NCBI GenBank assembly: GCA_019120395.1
Contig: DWVD01000079.1
Location: 1-64,000 of the forward strand
Source of the DNA: Candidatus Gemmiger faecigallinarum
Lineage (GTDB): Bacteria; Bacillota; Clostridia; Oscillospirales; Ruminococcaceae
DNA: 64,000 nt
Direction: 5' to 3'
Positions 51,705 through 60,174 of the stretch are shown here, one piece after another. A program made the position numbers and the translations under genes. Below the pieces are notes generated by a model. That model was not told the origin of the DNA and made no database searches. It saw only the letters and a program-made list of their open reading frames with translations. The stretch's first letter is position 1; every line of letters starts with the position of its first letter.

Positions 51705-52781
51705 ATGAAAAAGTACAAAGTTGGCGTTGTGGGCGCGACCGGCATGGTGGGGCAGCGCTTCATCACCCTGCTGGCCGATCATCCCTGGTTTGAGCTGACC
51801 GCTCTGGCCGCGTCGTCTCGCTCCGCCGGCAAGAAATACGCCGATGCAGTCGGCAGCCGCTGGCTGATGCAGACTCCCATGCCGGAACAGGTCCGGGATA
51901 TGATGGTGCTGGACGCCAGCCATGTGGAGGAAGTCGCCTCCCGGGTCGATTTTGTTTTCTGCGCCGTCAATATGAAAAAGGACGAAATCAAGGCGCTGGA
52001 AGAAGCGTACGCCAAGGCGGAGTGCCCGGTCGTGTCCAACAACAGCGCGCACCGGTTCACCCCGGATGTGCCGATGGTCGTGCCTGAGATCAACGCCGAG
52101 CACATTGAGATCATCCCCGCGCAGCGCCGCCGTCTTGGCACCAAGCGCGGATTTATCGCCGTCAAGTCCAACTGCAGCCTGCAAAGCTACGTGCCCGCGC
52201 TGCATCCGCTGCGCAAATACGGCATCACCAAATGCCTGGTCTGCACGTACCAGGCCATCTCCGGCGCAGGCAAGACCTTCGAGACCTTCCCGGATATTGT
52301 GGACAACGTGATCCCCTATATCGGCGGCGAGGAGGAAAAGAGCGAGCAGGAGCCGTTGAAGCTGTGGGGCCGCATTGAAGGCGACCGGATCGTCTCGGCC
52401 GACAGCCCTTCGTTTACTGCGCAATGCCTGCGCGTACCGGTTTCGGACGGCCACATGGGCGCTGTGTTTGTCAGCTTTGAGAACGCGCCCTCCAAGGAGG
52501 AGATCCTGAAGGATTGGCGCGAATTCCACGGTCCGGCACAGGATCTGGACCTGCCGAGCGCCCCGAAACAGTTCCTGCACTATTTCGAGGAGGACGACCG
52601 CCCGCAGCCCAAACTGGACCGCATGCTGGAAAACGGCATGGCTGTCAGCATCGGCCGTCTGCGCCCGGATACCCAGTACGACTATAAATTCGTCTGCCTG
52701 TCCCACAACACGCTGCGCGGCGCTGCCGGCGGCGGCGTCCTGCTGGCGGAACTGCTGGCCAAAAAAGGATATTTCGATTGA
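51705..52781 (+). CDS. asd: Aspartate-semialdehyde dehydrogenase
   Basis: 358 aa from ATG 51705, behind AAAGGACGG; the 959-aa track ORF starts in another gene and crosses the riboswitch, so it is not used. Reduces aspartyl phosphate to the semialdehyde, feeding lysine/DAP, threonine and methionine. NADP site VGVVGATGMVGQRF, catalytic Cys at about 157 in VKSNCSLQ, and SGAGKTFE, VPVSDGHMG. Of the fungal/archaeal-like subtype by its longer length and FCAVNMKKDE segment. First gene of the riboswitch operon. Confidence 0.95.
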   Translation: MKKYKVGVVGATGMVGQRFITLLADHPWFELTALAASSRSAGKKYADAVGSRWLMQTPMPEQVRDMMVLDASHVEEVASRVDFVFCAVNMKKDEIKALEEAYAKAECPVVSNNSAHRFTPDVPMVVPEINAEHIEIIPAQRRRLGTKRGFIAVKSNCSLQSYVPALHPLRKYGITKCLVCTYQAISGAGKTFETFPDIVDNVIPYIGGEEEKSEQEPLKLWGRIEGDRIVSADSPSFTAQCLRVPVSDGHMGAVFVSFENAPSKEEILKDWREFHGPAQDLDLPSAPKQFLHYFEEDDRPQPKLDRMLENGMAVSIGRLRPDTQYDYKFVCLSHNTLRGAAGGGVLLAELLAKKGYFD

Positions 52782-52867
52782 GACCGCCGCGGCGGGGCAC
52801 GGCAATCGAATCCAACATATTGCTTTGACGCATCTCAAAACCATCCCCAAAGGAGGCATGCCTGCTT

Positions 52868-53755
52868 ATGAAAAAACCTGTATTTACCGGCGCAGGCGTT
52901 GCGATCATCACCCCCATGCTGCCCGACGGCTCTGTCAATTATGACGAGCTGGGACGCATCCTGGACGACCAGATCGCGCACCATACCGACGCAATCATTA
53001 TCTGCGGCACCACCGGCGAGTCCGCCACGCTGACCCATGAAGAACACATCGAGTGCATCCGCTATACGGTTCGCCATGTGGCCGGGCGCATCCCCGTTGT
53101 GGCCGGCACCGGCTCCAACGATACCGCTTTTGCCATCACGCTTTCCCGTCAGGCGGAGGAGGCTGGCGCCGACGCGCTGCTTCTGGTGACCCCCTACTAC
53201 AACAAGACCACGCAGGCCGGCCTGATCGCCCATTACACGGCCATCGCCAATTCCGTCAAGCTGCCCTGCATCCTTTATAATGTTCCTTCCCGCACCGGCG
53301 TGAACATCCTGCCCGCCACGCTGGCGGAGCTGGCCAAACTGCCCAACATCAACGGCGTCAAGGAAGCCAGCAGCGACATTGTCCAGATCGCCGAGGTCGC
53401 CGAACTTTGCGGCGACGAGCTGAACATTTACTCCGGCAACGATAACCAGATCGTGCCGGTCCTTTCGCTGGGCGGCAAGGGCGTTATCAGCGTGCTGTCG
53501 AACGTCGCGCCCCAGATGACCCATGACATCTGCCAGCTGTGGTTTGACGGCCGCCAGGACGAAAGCCTGAAACTGCAGCTGCAGGCGATGGGGCTGGTCC
53601 GCGCCTTGTTCAAAGAGTCCAACCCCATCCCTGTCAAGTGGGCCATGAACCGTCTTGGCTGGAAGGCCGGCGGCGTTCGCCTGCCTCTGGTGGAGGCCTC
53701 CCCCGCCGTACAGGCAATGTTGGAGTCCGAACTGAAAAAGAACGGCTTGCTTTAA
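52868..53755 (+). CDS. dapA: 4-hydroxy-tetrahydrodipicolinate synthase
   Basis: 295 aa from ATG 52868, behind AAAGGAGGC. It condenses aspartate semialdehyde with pyruvate. (beta/alpha)8 barrel with GTTGESATL, Tyr137 in ILYNVPSRTG with the substrate Arg, and Schiff-base Lys165 in NGVKEASSD. Length normal. 86 nt behind asd in the lysine operon; a terminator-like hairpin follows. Confidence 0.97.
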   Translation: MKKPVFTGAGVAIITPMLPDGSVNYDELGRILDDQIAHHTDAIIICGTTGESATLTHEEHIECIRYTVRHVAGRIPVVAGTGSNDTAFAITLSRQAEEAGADALLLVTPYYNKTTQAGLIAHYTAIANSVKLPCILYNVPSRTGVNILPATLAELAKLPNINGVKEASSDIVQIAEVAELCGDELNIYSGNDNQIVPVLSLGGKGVISVLSNVAPQMTHDICQLWFDGRQDESLKLQLQAMGLVRALFKESNPIPVKWAMNRLGWKAGGVRLPLVEASPAVQAMLESELKKNGLL

Positions 53756-53773
53756 GGCAAAACTGGCACAGAC

Positions 53774-53820
53774 AGCAGGCCCGCAGCGCTACCCGTCTTG
53801 CGGGCGCCGCGGGCCTGTTT
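53774..53820 (+). terminator. Hairpin between dapA and dapB
   Basis: CAGGCCCGC/GCGGGCCTG with an inner stem, then TTTTGC. May lower expression of dapB and later genes relative to asd-dapA. Confidence 0.6.
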
Positions 53821-53879
53821 TGCTTGTTTGCCCCAAAGCGGGCCGTAACGGAAGCACAAAACAGAAAGGAAACCGATAT

Positions 53880-54647
53880 ATGACTGATATTATTCTGCAA
53901 GGCATCTGCGGCCGGATGGGCCGCGCCCTGATCGAGAAAATTTCTCAGCGCGACGACTGCCGCGTCGTCGCCGGCATCGACCAGCAAGCCGGACAGATCG
54001 GCGACATCCCGGTCTATGCAAGCCTGGACGACCTGCCGGTGCGCGGCGTGGTCATCGACTTTTCCTCCCCCGCCGGCTCGGTCAGCGCCGCCAGATACTG
54101 CGCCGCGCACGGCATGCCCTGCGTGATCTGCTCGACCGGGCTAAGCAAAGAGGACGAAGCCGCGCTTGAGGAAGCGTCGGCGCAGGTCCCCGTATTCCGC
54201 AGCGCAAACATGTCGGTGGGGATCAACGTGCTGATCGAGCTGGCCCGCCGGGCAACGCGCCTTTTCGACGGCGAGTTTGACATCGAGATCGTTGAGAAGC
54301 ATCACCACAACAAGCTGGACGCGCCCAGCGGAACGGCGCTGATGATCGCCGACGCCATCAATGCGGAAGCCGGCGACGCCTATGAGTACATTTACGACCG
54401 CCACGACGTGAGGCGCAAGCGCGGCAAGCAGGAGCTGGGCATCAGCGCTGTGCGCGGCGGCGGCATCGTGGGCGAGCACGAGGTCCTGTTCTGCGGCCCG
54501 GAAGAAGTCGTGACGATCTCCCATACCGCGCAAAGCCGCGGCGTGTTTGCCGACGGCGCCGTGCAGGCCGCCCTGTTTGTCGATAACGCACAGCCCGGAT
54601 ACTACACCATGACAGATATGCTGCGAGGCAAGATGCAATGTTTTTGA
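53880..54647 (+). CDS. dapB: 4-hydroxy-tetrahydrodipicolinate reductase
   Basis: 255 aa from ATG 53880, behind AGAAAGGAAACC. Rossmann start IILQGICGRMGRALIE, then VVIDFSSPAG and the catalytic block EKHHHNKLDAPSGTAL. Next step after DapA in diaminopimelate synthesis. Length normal. The stop overlaps the start of the CapA-like gene by 10 nt. Confidence 0.96.
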   Translation: MTDIILQGICGRMGRALIEKISQRDDCRVVAGIDQQAGQIGDIPVYASLDDLPVRGVVIDFSSPAGSVSAARYCAAHGMPCVICSTGLSKEDEAALEEASAQVPVFRSANMSVGINVLIELARRATRLFDGEFDIEIVEKHHHNKLDAPSGTALMIADAINAEAGDAYEYIYDRHDVRRKRGKQELGISAVRGGGIVGEHEVLFCGPEEVVTISHTAQSRGVFADGAVQAALFVDNAQPGYYTMTDMLRGKMQCF

Positions 54648-55858
54648 GAAAAAACGAAGTCGCCGCCTGCTTTGTGATCGCAGCCGGCGTGGCGCTGGCA
54701 CTGGCTTTTGGCAGCGGCGCGCTGCCGGTCTCCTCGGTGGCCGCAAGGCTCGCCCCGACGCCGACGCCCTCGCCCACGCCCGTCCCGACGCCGGTCCCCA
54801 CGCCGACGCCGGAACCGACCCCCGTGGTGCAGACGGTCCGTTTTTCGGCGACCGGCGACAACCTGATCCACAGCTCCCTGTACAATCAGGCCCATCGCCG
54901 TGCCGAGGACGGCGGCTATGATTTTTCCTTCGCCTATGAAAACATGCGCGGCTTTTACGCCGGCTTTGACGTCAACTGGCTGAATCAGGAGACTTTGGTC
55001 AACGACGAGTACGAGCCGTCAAGCTACCCGATGTTCTCCACCCCCGGCGAGATCACCGACGACCTGTATGATATTGGATTCCGGGTGTTCAGCCTGTCCA
55101 ACAACCACAGCTATGACAAGGGCGCAGGCGGGATCGAGTCCTCGATGGCGCACTGGGCGGCCATGCCGGAGGACGTCATCTCTATGGGGTTCTATGATTT
55201 GGACAGTTATGACAACTATGCATACCAGACCGTCAACGGCGTCACCATCGGGTATCTGTCCTATACGCAGTACACAAACGGCATCCCGACGCCGGAAGGC
55301 AGCCAGTACGGCGTCGTCTACCTGAGCCAGACCGATGTGATCGAGCAGCAGATCGCCGACGTCCGCCCCAACTGCGACGTGCTGGTGGTCAGCTGCCATT
55401 GGGGCGTCGAGAACAGCCATACCGTCACCGACGAACAGCGCAGCACCGCCCAGTGGCTGGCCGACCTGGGGGCCGACCTGATCATTGGCACCCATCCGCA
55501 CGTGACGCAGAACGCCGAGTGGCTGCAGGCCGCCGACGGCACCGACGCGTTCGTCGCCTATTCTTTGGGCAATTTCATCAGCGCGCAGGACCAGCCGGAC
55601 AATCTGATCGGCGTGATTTTGGATATTACGATGCAAAAGACCACCGATCCCGACGGCACCGTGACCGTGGAACTGCTGGACCCCCGGCTCCATCCCATCG
55701 TGACCCAGTATGAATCTGGATTTTCTGACATACGGGTATATCTGTTTGAGGATTACACTGACGAGCTTGGCGCAGCACACGGGAACTTTACCCTGAGCAG
55801 GGACTATATCCAGACCGTGCTGAACGAGTCGATCGACGCCGAATTTCTGGCGGGGTGA
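54638..55858 (+). CDS. CapA-family (PGA_cap) metallophosphatase-like exported protein
   Basis: 406 aa from ATG 54638, overlapping dapB. N-terminal signal anchor (ACFVIAAGVALALAFGSG), a Pro-Thr repeat linker at about 40-63 (TPTPSPTPVPTPVPTPTP), then the CapA domain: FSATGDNLIHSSLY, FSLSNNHSYDKGAGGI, VLVVSCHWGVENSHT, IIGTHPHVTQN and YSLGNFIS. These carry the metal-binding Asp, Asn and His residues. Named after poly-gamma-glutamate synthesis, but no capB/capC is present; a role at the cell wall is more likely. Translationally coupled to the lysine operon. Confidence 0.87.
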   Translation: MFLRKNEVAACFVIAAGVALALAFGSGALPVSSVAARLAPTPTPSPTPVPTPVPTPTPEPTPVVQTVRFSATGDNLIHSSLYNQAHRRAEDGGYDFSFAYENMRGFYAGFDVNWLNQETLVNDEYEPSSYPMFSTPGEITDDLYDIGFRVFSLSNNHSYDKGAGGIESSMAHWAAMPEDVISMGFYDLDSYDNYAYQTVNGVTIGYLSYTQYTNGIPTPEGSQYGVVYLSQTDVIEQQIADVRPNCDVLVVSCHWGVENSHTVTDEQRSTAQWLADLGADLIIGTHPHVTQNAEWLQAADGTDAFVAYSLGNFISAQDQPDNLIGVILDITMQKTTDPDGTVTVELLDPRLHPIVTQYESGFSDIRVYLFEDYTDELGAAHGNFTLSRDYIQTVLNESIDAEFLAG

Positions 55859-55896
55859 CCATCCCGCCGCATTTCCATAAAAAAGGAGGATAATCC

Positions 55897-56352
55897 ATGT
55901 ACGGAGTCAGCAAGATCACCAGTGAACAGAACATCATGCTCACGACCTTTCCCGGTGCGCAGTACAGCGCGCAGAGCTTGGCGGAACATCTGGACGTCTT
56001 TGCCCGCGCCGGCATCGTGGTGGATATGATCTGCCAGAGCGCGCCCCGGGGCGAAGCGGTCGATTTCAGCTTTACCACCAGCTACGCCAATTTCGCCGCG
56101 GTGATGAAAGCGCTGCCGGAAGCCGCCAAGGTCCATCCGCCGCTGATCTCCGGCGGGTATTCCAAAATCAACCTGTTCGGCGAAGACATGGTCACCAGCT
56201 GCGGCGTGGCCTCCCGCGCGCTGACGGCGCTGGCTTCCGAAAATATCGAGATTGCCCTGATCACCACCAGCGACCTGGATATTTCGCTGCTGATCCGCCA
56301 GCAGGACGAGGACGCCGCGCTGGCGGCGCTGACCAAAGCGTTTGCGCTGTAA
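55897..56352 (+). CDS. Free-standing ACT-domain protein, aspartokinase regulatory-half type
   Basis: 151 aa from ATG 55897, behind AAAGGAGGA. Two ACT domains as in the C-terminal regulatory half of aspartokinase: MYGVSKITSEQNIMLTTF ... AEHLDVFARAGIVVDMICQS and GEDMVTSCGVASRALTALASENIEIALITTSDLDISLLI. No kinase part is present. It resembles the separate beta subunit made from Bacillus lysC, but as its own gene. Last gene of the lysine operon, so it may bind lysine or threonine and control an aspartokinase coded elsewhere. Confidence 0.85.
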   Translation: MYGVSKITSEQNIMLTTFPGAQYSAQSLAEHLDVFARAGIVVDMICQSAPRGEAVDFSFTTSYANFAAVMKALPEAAKVHPPLISGGYSKINLFGEDMVTSCGVASRALTALASENIEIALITTSDLDISLLIRQQDEDAALAALTKAFAL

Positions 56353-56410
56353 GCCTTTTCGTTCCTTAGCGGCGTGCACACAGGGAAACCTTGCCGCAGA
56401 ATCTGACACA

Positions 56411-56502
56411 AACAGGCCGATGGCTGTGCTGCCGCCGCCTGGCGTCCACAAAGGACGCCGGCGTTCCGGCTCCTTGCCACCGGCCTGTTTTGCGATTTTT
56501 TG
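56411..56502 (+). terminator. Large nested hairpin ending the lysine operon
   Basis: Outer stem AACAGGCCGATGGC/GCCACCGGCCTGTT holds an inner perfect stem GGCGTCC/GGACGCC with a 5-nt loop, followed by TTGCGATTTTTT. Probably the operon terminator. Confidence 0.6.
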
Positions 56503-56605
56503 GCGCTTCGCAGTTTTGCCGCTTGCGCGGCAAAGCCGTAGCTTTCTTGCGCTTATTCCGCTTTGCGGCGGGGGCGGCTGCGGTTTTCCCGCCTTCCCTG
56601 CCCGG

Positions 56606-56640
56606 CAAACGCCCCTCAGGCTTGACCTGAGGGGCGTTTG
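56606..56640. terminator. Perfect 15-bp inverted repeat after the ABC permease
   Basis: CAAACGCCCCTCAGG/CCTGAGGGGCGTTTG with a 5-nt loop, between convergent operons. No strong T-run outside the stem on either strand. Confidence 0.6.
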
Positions 56641-56660
56641 CCGTAACCTGATGTTTACGT

Positions 56661-57857
56661 TCAATACGCTCTCTGCCGGTAACAGCGCGCCGCCAGAAAA
56701 ACCAGCGCCAGCGCGGCCAGCAGCGCAAACGCTGGGAACACCACGTACTGGGGCGCCACCCTCCCCAGCAGTTCATAGGGCGCGGGGCTGAAAATATTGG
56801 AAAACTTCATCATGCGCACCGGCAGCAGGTTGTACAGCAGCAGCGGCCACAGCGGGCGCTTGGGCAGATCAAACATCATCGGCGCCAGCATCAGCACCGT
56901 GACGACAACGACCACCGCAAAGGGCGTTTTCAGACGGGCGCTCAGCAGCATGGTCAGGGCGGCCTGCATCAGGCTGGCCGCCATCACGCACAGCACGCAC
57001 AAAAGCGTGCACTGCAGCAGCGTCAGCGGATAGTTGTAGCGCCAGGCCATCATCTGCAGCGGCGTGTCGCCGTTGTCAAAGCCGTAGCTGAGCAGGAAGC
57101 CGAGCCAGGACGCCCCGGCCGTCAGCCCGAACAGCGCCAGCTGCATCGTGGTCCCCGCCAGCAGTTTGGCCCAGGCCAGCAGGCCGCGGCCATGCCGGGC
57201 GCTGCGCAGGATCGGGTCAGTGCCGCGGGAGTACTCGCCGGCAAACAGCGGCGCCAAACAGACCGCCCCCGCAAAGGCGGCCAGAAAGCCCACAAATTCC
57301 AGTGCTGTCAAAAAGGTCTCGTACCCGGCGGTGGAGCGGTAGGTCCAGGGCGTTTTGATCTGCGCGTCCCAGGCCAGCAGGGCGGCTTTGGTGGCGTCGC
57401 CGGCGCTCATCTCGGCAATGTCTTTTGCCACCAGCGCGCTGCGGCGGGCATAAAATTCCGCGGCCAGGTCGGGCGTCATGGCAAGAACTTCCTCCTCGGT
57501 ATAAAAGTTGCTCATCATCAGCCAAATCGGCTCGTAGGGGCGGGCGGTCTGTTGGTACTCCTGCGTCGCCTGGTACAGCTCGGCGTCCTGCGGGATGGCC
57601 TGGTAGGCGCGGGCGGCTTCCGTCAGCAGTTCGCCGTCCATTGCTCTGCCGCTGAGCGCCAGGGCATAGGCCCGGTCCTTTTCCATTGCCTGGCGGTTTG
57701 ACTCCAGATACTCGCCGTTGATGTAGGACCCGCCCATCAGATACAGCTGGGAATTGAGCAGCGCAAAGATCAGCGCCGTGGCCAGCGCAGCCCAGGTGGA
57801 GCGCCTGCCCAGGATCTTGCGGTATTCAAACCCGACGATGGTCCAAAACTGTCTCAT
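56661..57857 (-). CDS. ABC transporter permease (ABC-2 type)
   Basis: 398 aa from ATG 57857, overlapping the ATPase gene by 4 nt. One membrane helix near the start (STWAALATALIFALLNSQLYLMGG), a large outside loop of about 150 residues (MEKDRAYALALSGRAM to TPWTYRSTAGYE), then five or six helices (FVGFLAAFAGAVCLAPLFAGEYSRGTDPIL, LLQCTLLCVLCVMAASLMQ). The GEYSRGT...ILRSARHGR segment is the ABC-2 coupling region. Probable exporter; substrate unknown. Confidence 0.85.
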   Translation of the reverse strand: MRQFWTIVGFEYRKILGRRSTWAALATALIFALLNSQLYLMGGSYINGEYLESNRQAMEKDRAYALALSGRAMDGELLTEAARAYQAIPQDAELYQATQEYQQTARPYEPIWLMMSNFYTEEEVLAMTPDLAAEFYARRSALVAKDIAEMSAGDATKAALLAWDAQIKTPWTYRSTAGYETFLTALEFVGFLAAFAGAVCLAPLFAGEYSRGTDPILRSARHGRGLLAWAKLLAGTTMQLALFGLTAGASWLGFLLSYGFDNGDTPLQMMAWRYNYPLTLLQCTLLCVLCVMAASLMQAALTMLLSARLKTPFAVVVVVTVLMLAPMMFDLPKRPLWPLLLYNLLPVRMMKFSNIFSPAPYELLGRVAPQYVVFPAFALLAALALVFLAARCYRQRAY

Positions 57858-58720
57858 TTTCCGCTCACCTCCTGAAATACCGAGAGATACAGATCCTCCA
57901 GATTCGGCTCGGCCGGCTGTGCGCCGGCACAGGGCGCTTCCGGCGCAATCAGCCGCAGGGCGGCGCCCCCGGCTTCCGGGTGGACGTCCGCCGCAGGGTA
58001 CCGGGCACACAGTTCCTCCGCCTGCGCGGCCGGGACCGTGCAGGTCCAGACTTTGCCGGCCACCGTCTCCAGCACCTGCCGGCGGGTGCCGCTTTGCAAT
58101 AGCACCCCGTCCTTCAACAGCAGGATGGTGCCCGCGATATGCTCCACGTCAGAGACGATGTGGGTGGATAGCAGCACCGTCCGCATCTCGCCCAGGCGGG
58201 CGATCAGGTTGCGGAAGCGCACCCGCTCGCTGGGGTCCAGGCCGGCGGTAGGCTCGTCCAGCACCAGCAGCTGCGGGCTGCCCAGCAGCGCCTGGGCAAT
58301 GCCCAGCCTGCGGCGCATGCCGCCGGAAAACGTGCGGATCTTTTTGCGGCGCTGGGAAGCCAGCCCCACCAGTTCCAGCAGTTCTTCGGTTTGCAGCCCG
58401 GCCTGCTGCCGGGGCAGGCCCTTCAGCGCCGCCAGATAAAGCAGAAAATCCTGCGCCGTAAACTCCGGATAATAGCCGAACTCCTGGGGCAGATAGCCCA
58501 GGCTGGCGCGGTAAGCCTCGCTGTCCACCTCCATCCCGCCAAAACGGATGCTGCCGGAGGTGGGCCGCAGCACCCCGCAGATCATGCGCATCAATGTGGT
58601 CTTGCCTGCGCCGTTGGCCCCCAGCAGCCCGTATACGCCGGGGCCCATCCGCGCGCTGACACGGTCGCAGGCCAGCTTGGCGCCGTATTGCTTCGTGACC
58701 CGGTCCAAAACCAGTTCCAT
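57854..58720 (-). CDS. ABC transporter ATP-binding protein
   Basis: 288 aa from ATG 58720, behind AGGAGGGAC. Walker A LGANGAGKTTLMRM, Q-loop LPQEFGYYPEFT, signature FSGGMRRRLGIAQAL, Walker B LLVLDEPTAGLDP, H-loop STHIVSDVE. A C-terminal 70-residue extension ends in EPNLEDLYLSVFQE, as in antibiotic/lantibiotic-type ABC-2 exporters. Partner of the overlapping permease; 68 nt behind the membrane protein gene of the sigma-factor set. Confidence 0.93.
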   Translation of the reverse strand: MELVLDRVTKQYGAKLACDRVSARMGPGVYGLLGANGAGKTTLMRMICGVLRPTSGSIRFGGMEVDSEAYRASLGYLPQEFGYYPEFTAQDFLLYLAALKGLPRQQAGLQTEELLELVGLASQRRKKIRTFSGGMRRRLGIAQALLGSPQLLVLDEPTAGLDPSERVRFRNLIARLGEMRTVLLSTHIVSDVEHIAGTILLLKDGVLLQSGTRRQVLETVAGKVWTCTVPAAQAEELCARYPAADVHPEAGGAALRLIAPEAPCAGAQPAEPNLEDLYLSVFQEVSGK

Positions 58721-58788
58721 AAAAGTCCCTCCTGTGGTTTTTCCATGCCGCCCCGGCTGTCCGGGTAAAGGCAACGCGTTTCTCCCGG

Positions 58789-59520
58789 TCACTGCGGGCA
58801 CAGCGTCTGCCGGTACCAGCGCCTTGCCTGCCAGCAGGTCAGCAGGACGGCGGCCGCCAACACACCCTGCCACAGCGGCAAAAACTCCGCCGCGCTGGCG
58901 GCGCCGTCGGACAATTCCAACAGCAAGCGCCCGGCGCTGACCCCGCAGCAGACCGCCGCGCAGGCATAGCCGCCCTCCGCGCCGCGGAACCGGTTCAGCA
59001 CCCACAAACTGCCCCCGGCCGAGAGCAGCCAGGGCGTCAGCAGGTATACCGCCGCCTGCGCAAGATCAAGCGCCGTCATTCGGTGCAGGGCGGCCAGGGC
59101 TGCGGCCAGCACCGGCAGCATCGCCGCCCCCAGCAGCAGCGTGCGCGCCATCACCGCCTGCCGCAGACTGTACCGGCAGGCGGCCTCCAGTTCCGCCATG
59201 CCGAAACGTGCAGCGCGGGCCAGCTCGCAGACCAGGACCAGCGTTACCAGCGGCAGGACGGCGGCCAACGCCCAGGCGTCGCCCTCCCTGCCGGGCGCGG
59301 ACGCCAGCCAAAGGCAGAACGCCGCCGCCCCTGCGGCCGCCAGCCAGACCCGCCAGCGGAGATAGCGTAGCTGCACCCACAAAAGCCAGCCGGCGCCGGT
59401 ATGGGGCCGCCAGGCCGGCAGCCCGGCCAGAAACGCAGCCCTGCGCCGGGCGGGCGGCGCGGAAAAGGCGGCGCGCAGCTCAGCATGCCAATCGATTTTG
59501 CGGGGGCCATGATGTTTCAT
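58789..59520 (-). CDS. Membrane protein coupled to the ECF sigma factor
   Basis: 243 aa from ATG 59520, overlapping the sigma gene by 4 nt (ATGA). About 60 cytoplasmic residues at the N-terminus (KIDWHAELRAAFSAPPARRRAAFLAGL) precede six membrane helices (WLAAAGAAAFCLWLA, LAAVLPLVTLVLVCELA and others). It occupies the anti-sigma position, and its N-terminal segment could bind sigma, but the HxxxCxxC of zinc anti-sigmas is absent. I do not recognise the family. May instead be part of the ABC exporter. Confidence 0.7.
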   Translation of the reverse strand: MKHHGPRKIDWHAELRAAFSAPPARRRAAFLAGLPAWRPHTGAGWLLWVQLRYLRWRVWLAAAGAAAFCLWLASAPGREGDAWALAAVLPLVTLVLVCELARAARFGMAELEAACRYSLRQAVMARTLLLGAAMLPVLAAALAALHRMTALDLAQAAVYLLTPWLLSAGGSLWVLNRFRGAEGGYACAAVCCGVSAGRLLLELSDGAASAAEFLPLWQGVLAAAVLLTCWQARRWYRQTLCPQ

Positions 59521-59975
59521 GCAAAATCCTCCTCCCGTAATGCTTCACGCAGACGTTTCAGCGCGGCGCGCAGTTTGCGGCCGACCGCAAAGCGGGAAAG
59601 CCCCACAATGGCGGCCACCCGCCCCACCGGCAGGTCATTCGCGTACCGCAGCAGCAGGATCTCCTGCTGGTCGGCAGGCAGGCCGGCAATGGCCTGGCGC
59701 AGCGCAAGGGTGCGGTCTGTGTCCGCCAGGCAGTCCGCCGCCGGCAGCCGGTCGTCCAGCGGCTGCGCAGGCCGCCGGCGGAACGCGTCGGTACACAGGT
59801 TCCGGGCGATCCCGTACAGGTAAGCCATCCCGCCGGCCTGCCGCTTGCCCTCGTCCTGGCGGTAATAGCGCAGGAAGGCCTCCTGCGTCAGATCCTCGGC
59901 CAGATCGGCGTCGCGGACGCGGAAATAGCAGTAGCGGTACAGCTTCTCGTACTGTGCCGCCAGATCCTCCTGCAT
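59517..59975 (-). CDS. ECF-type RNA polymerase sigma factor
   Basis: 152 aa from ATG 59975, behind AAGGAGGGAC; the track ORF extends far upstream without support. Region 2 YRYCYFRVRDADLAEDLTQEAFLRYYR with the -10 helix, linker, and region 4 LPADQQEILLLRYANDLPVGRVAAIVGLSRFAVGRKLRAAL. Short for a sigma factor but complete in both regions. It heads the set sigma-membrane protein-ATPase-permease; it probably controls that set in response to an envelope stress or antimicrobial (inference). Confidence 0.88.
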   Translation of the reverse strand: MQEDLAAQYEKLYRYCYFRVRDADLAEDLTQEAFLRYYRQDEGKRQAGGMAYLYGIARNLCTDAFRRRPAQPLDDRLPAADCLADTDRTLALRQAIAGLPADQQEILLLRYANDLPVGRVAAIVGLSRFAVGRKLRAALKRLREALREEDFA

Positions 59976-60104
59976 GGCGCGTCCCTCCTTCCCTGCCGGT
60001 CTTTGTTCCGCCTTTATTTTGTATAACGAGCCAGCGCCGCAAAATGTGCGGGCAGTTTTTATTTTTTGCCCGCGCCATCTGCCGCCGCCTGTGAAATGCA
60101 CGCA

Positions 60105-60144
60105 GAAAAAGCCGGGGTCCGGATCGTTCGATCCGGGCCCCGGC
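60105..60144 (-). terminator. Terminator of the rubrerythrin gene
   Basis: GCCGGGG-CCGGAT / ATCCGG-CCCCGGC stem, then TTTTT on the minus strand. Confidence 0.85.
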
Positions 60145-60174
60145 CCTGTCAATGGTGCTTCAGTTCAGACTGGA

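Noticed and set aside
49902-52781. 959-aa + strand ORF
   Set aside because: Only the last 358 codons are a gene (asd). The rest is antisense to queA and crosses the lysine riboswitch and its terminator.
54750-54830. Tandem DNA repeat or CRISPR-like array in the CapA-like gene
   Set aside because: The repeat is a Pro-Thr linker encoded in frame between signal anchor and domain, not a DNA element. The Ala/Pro stretch in the biotin carrier is likewise a protein linker.
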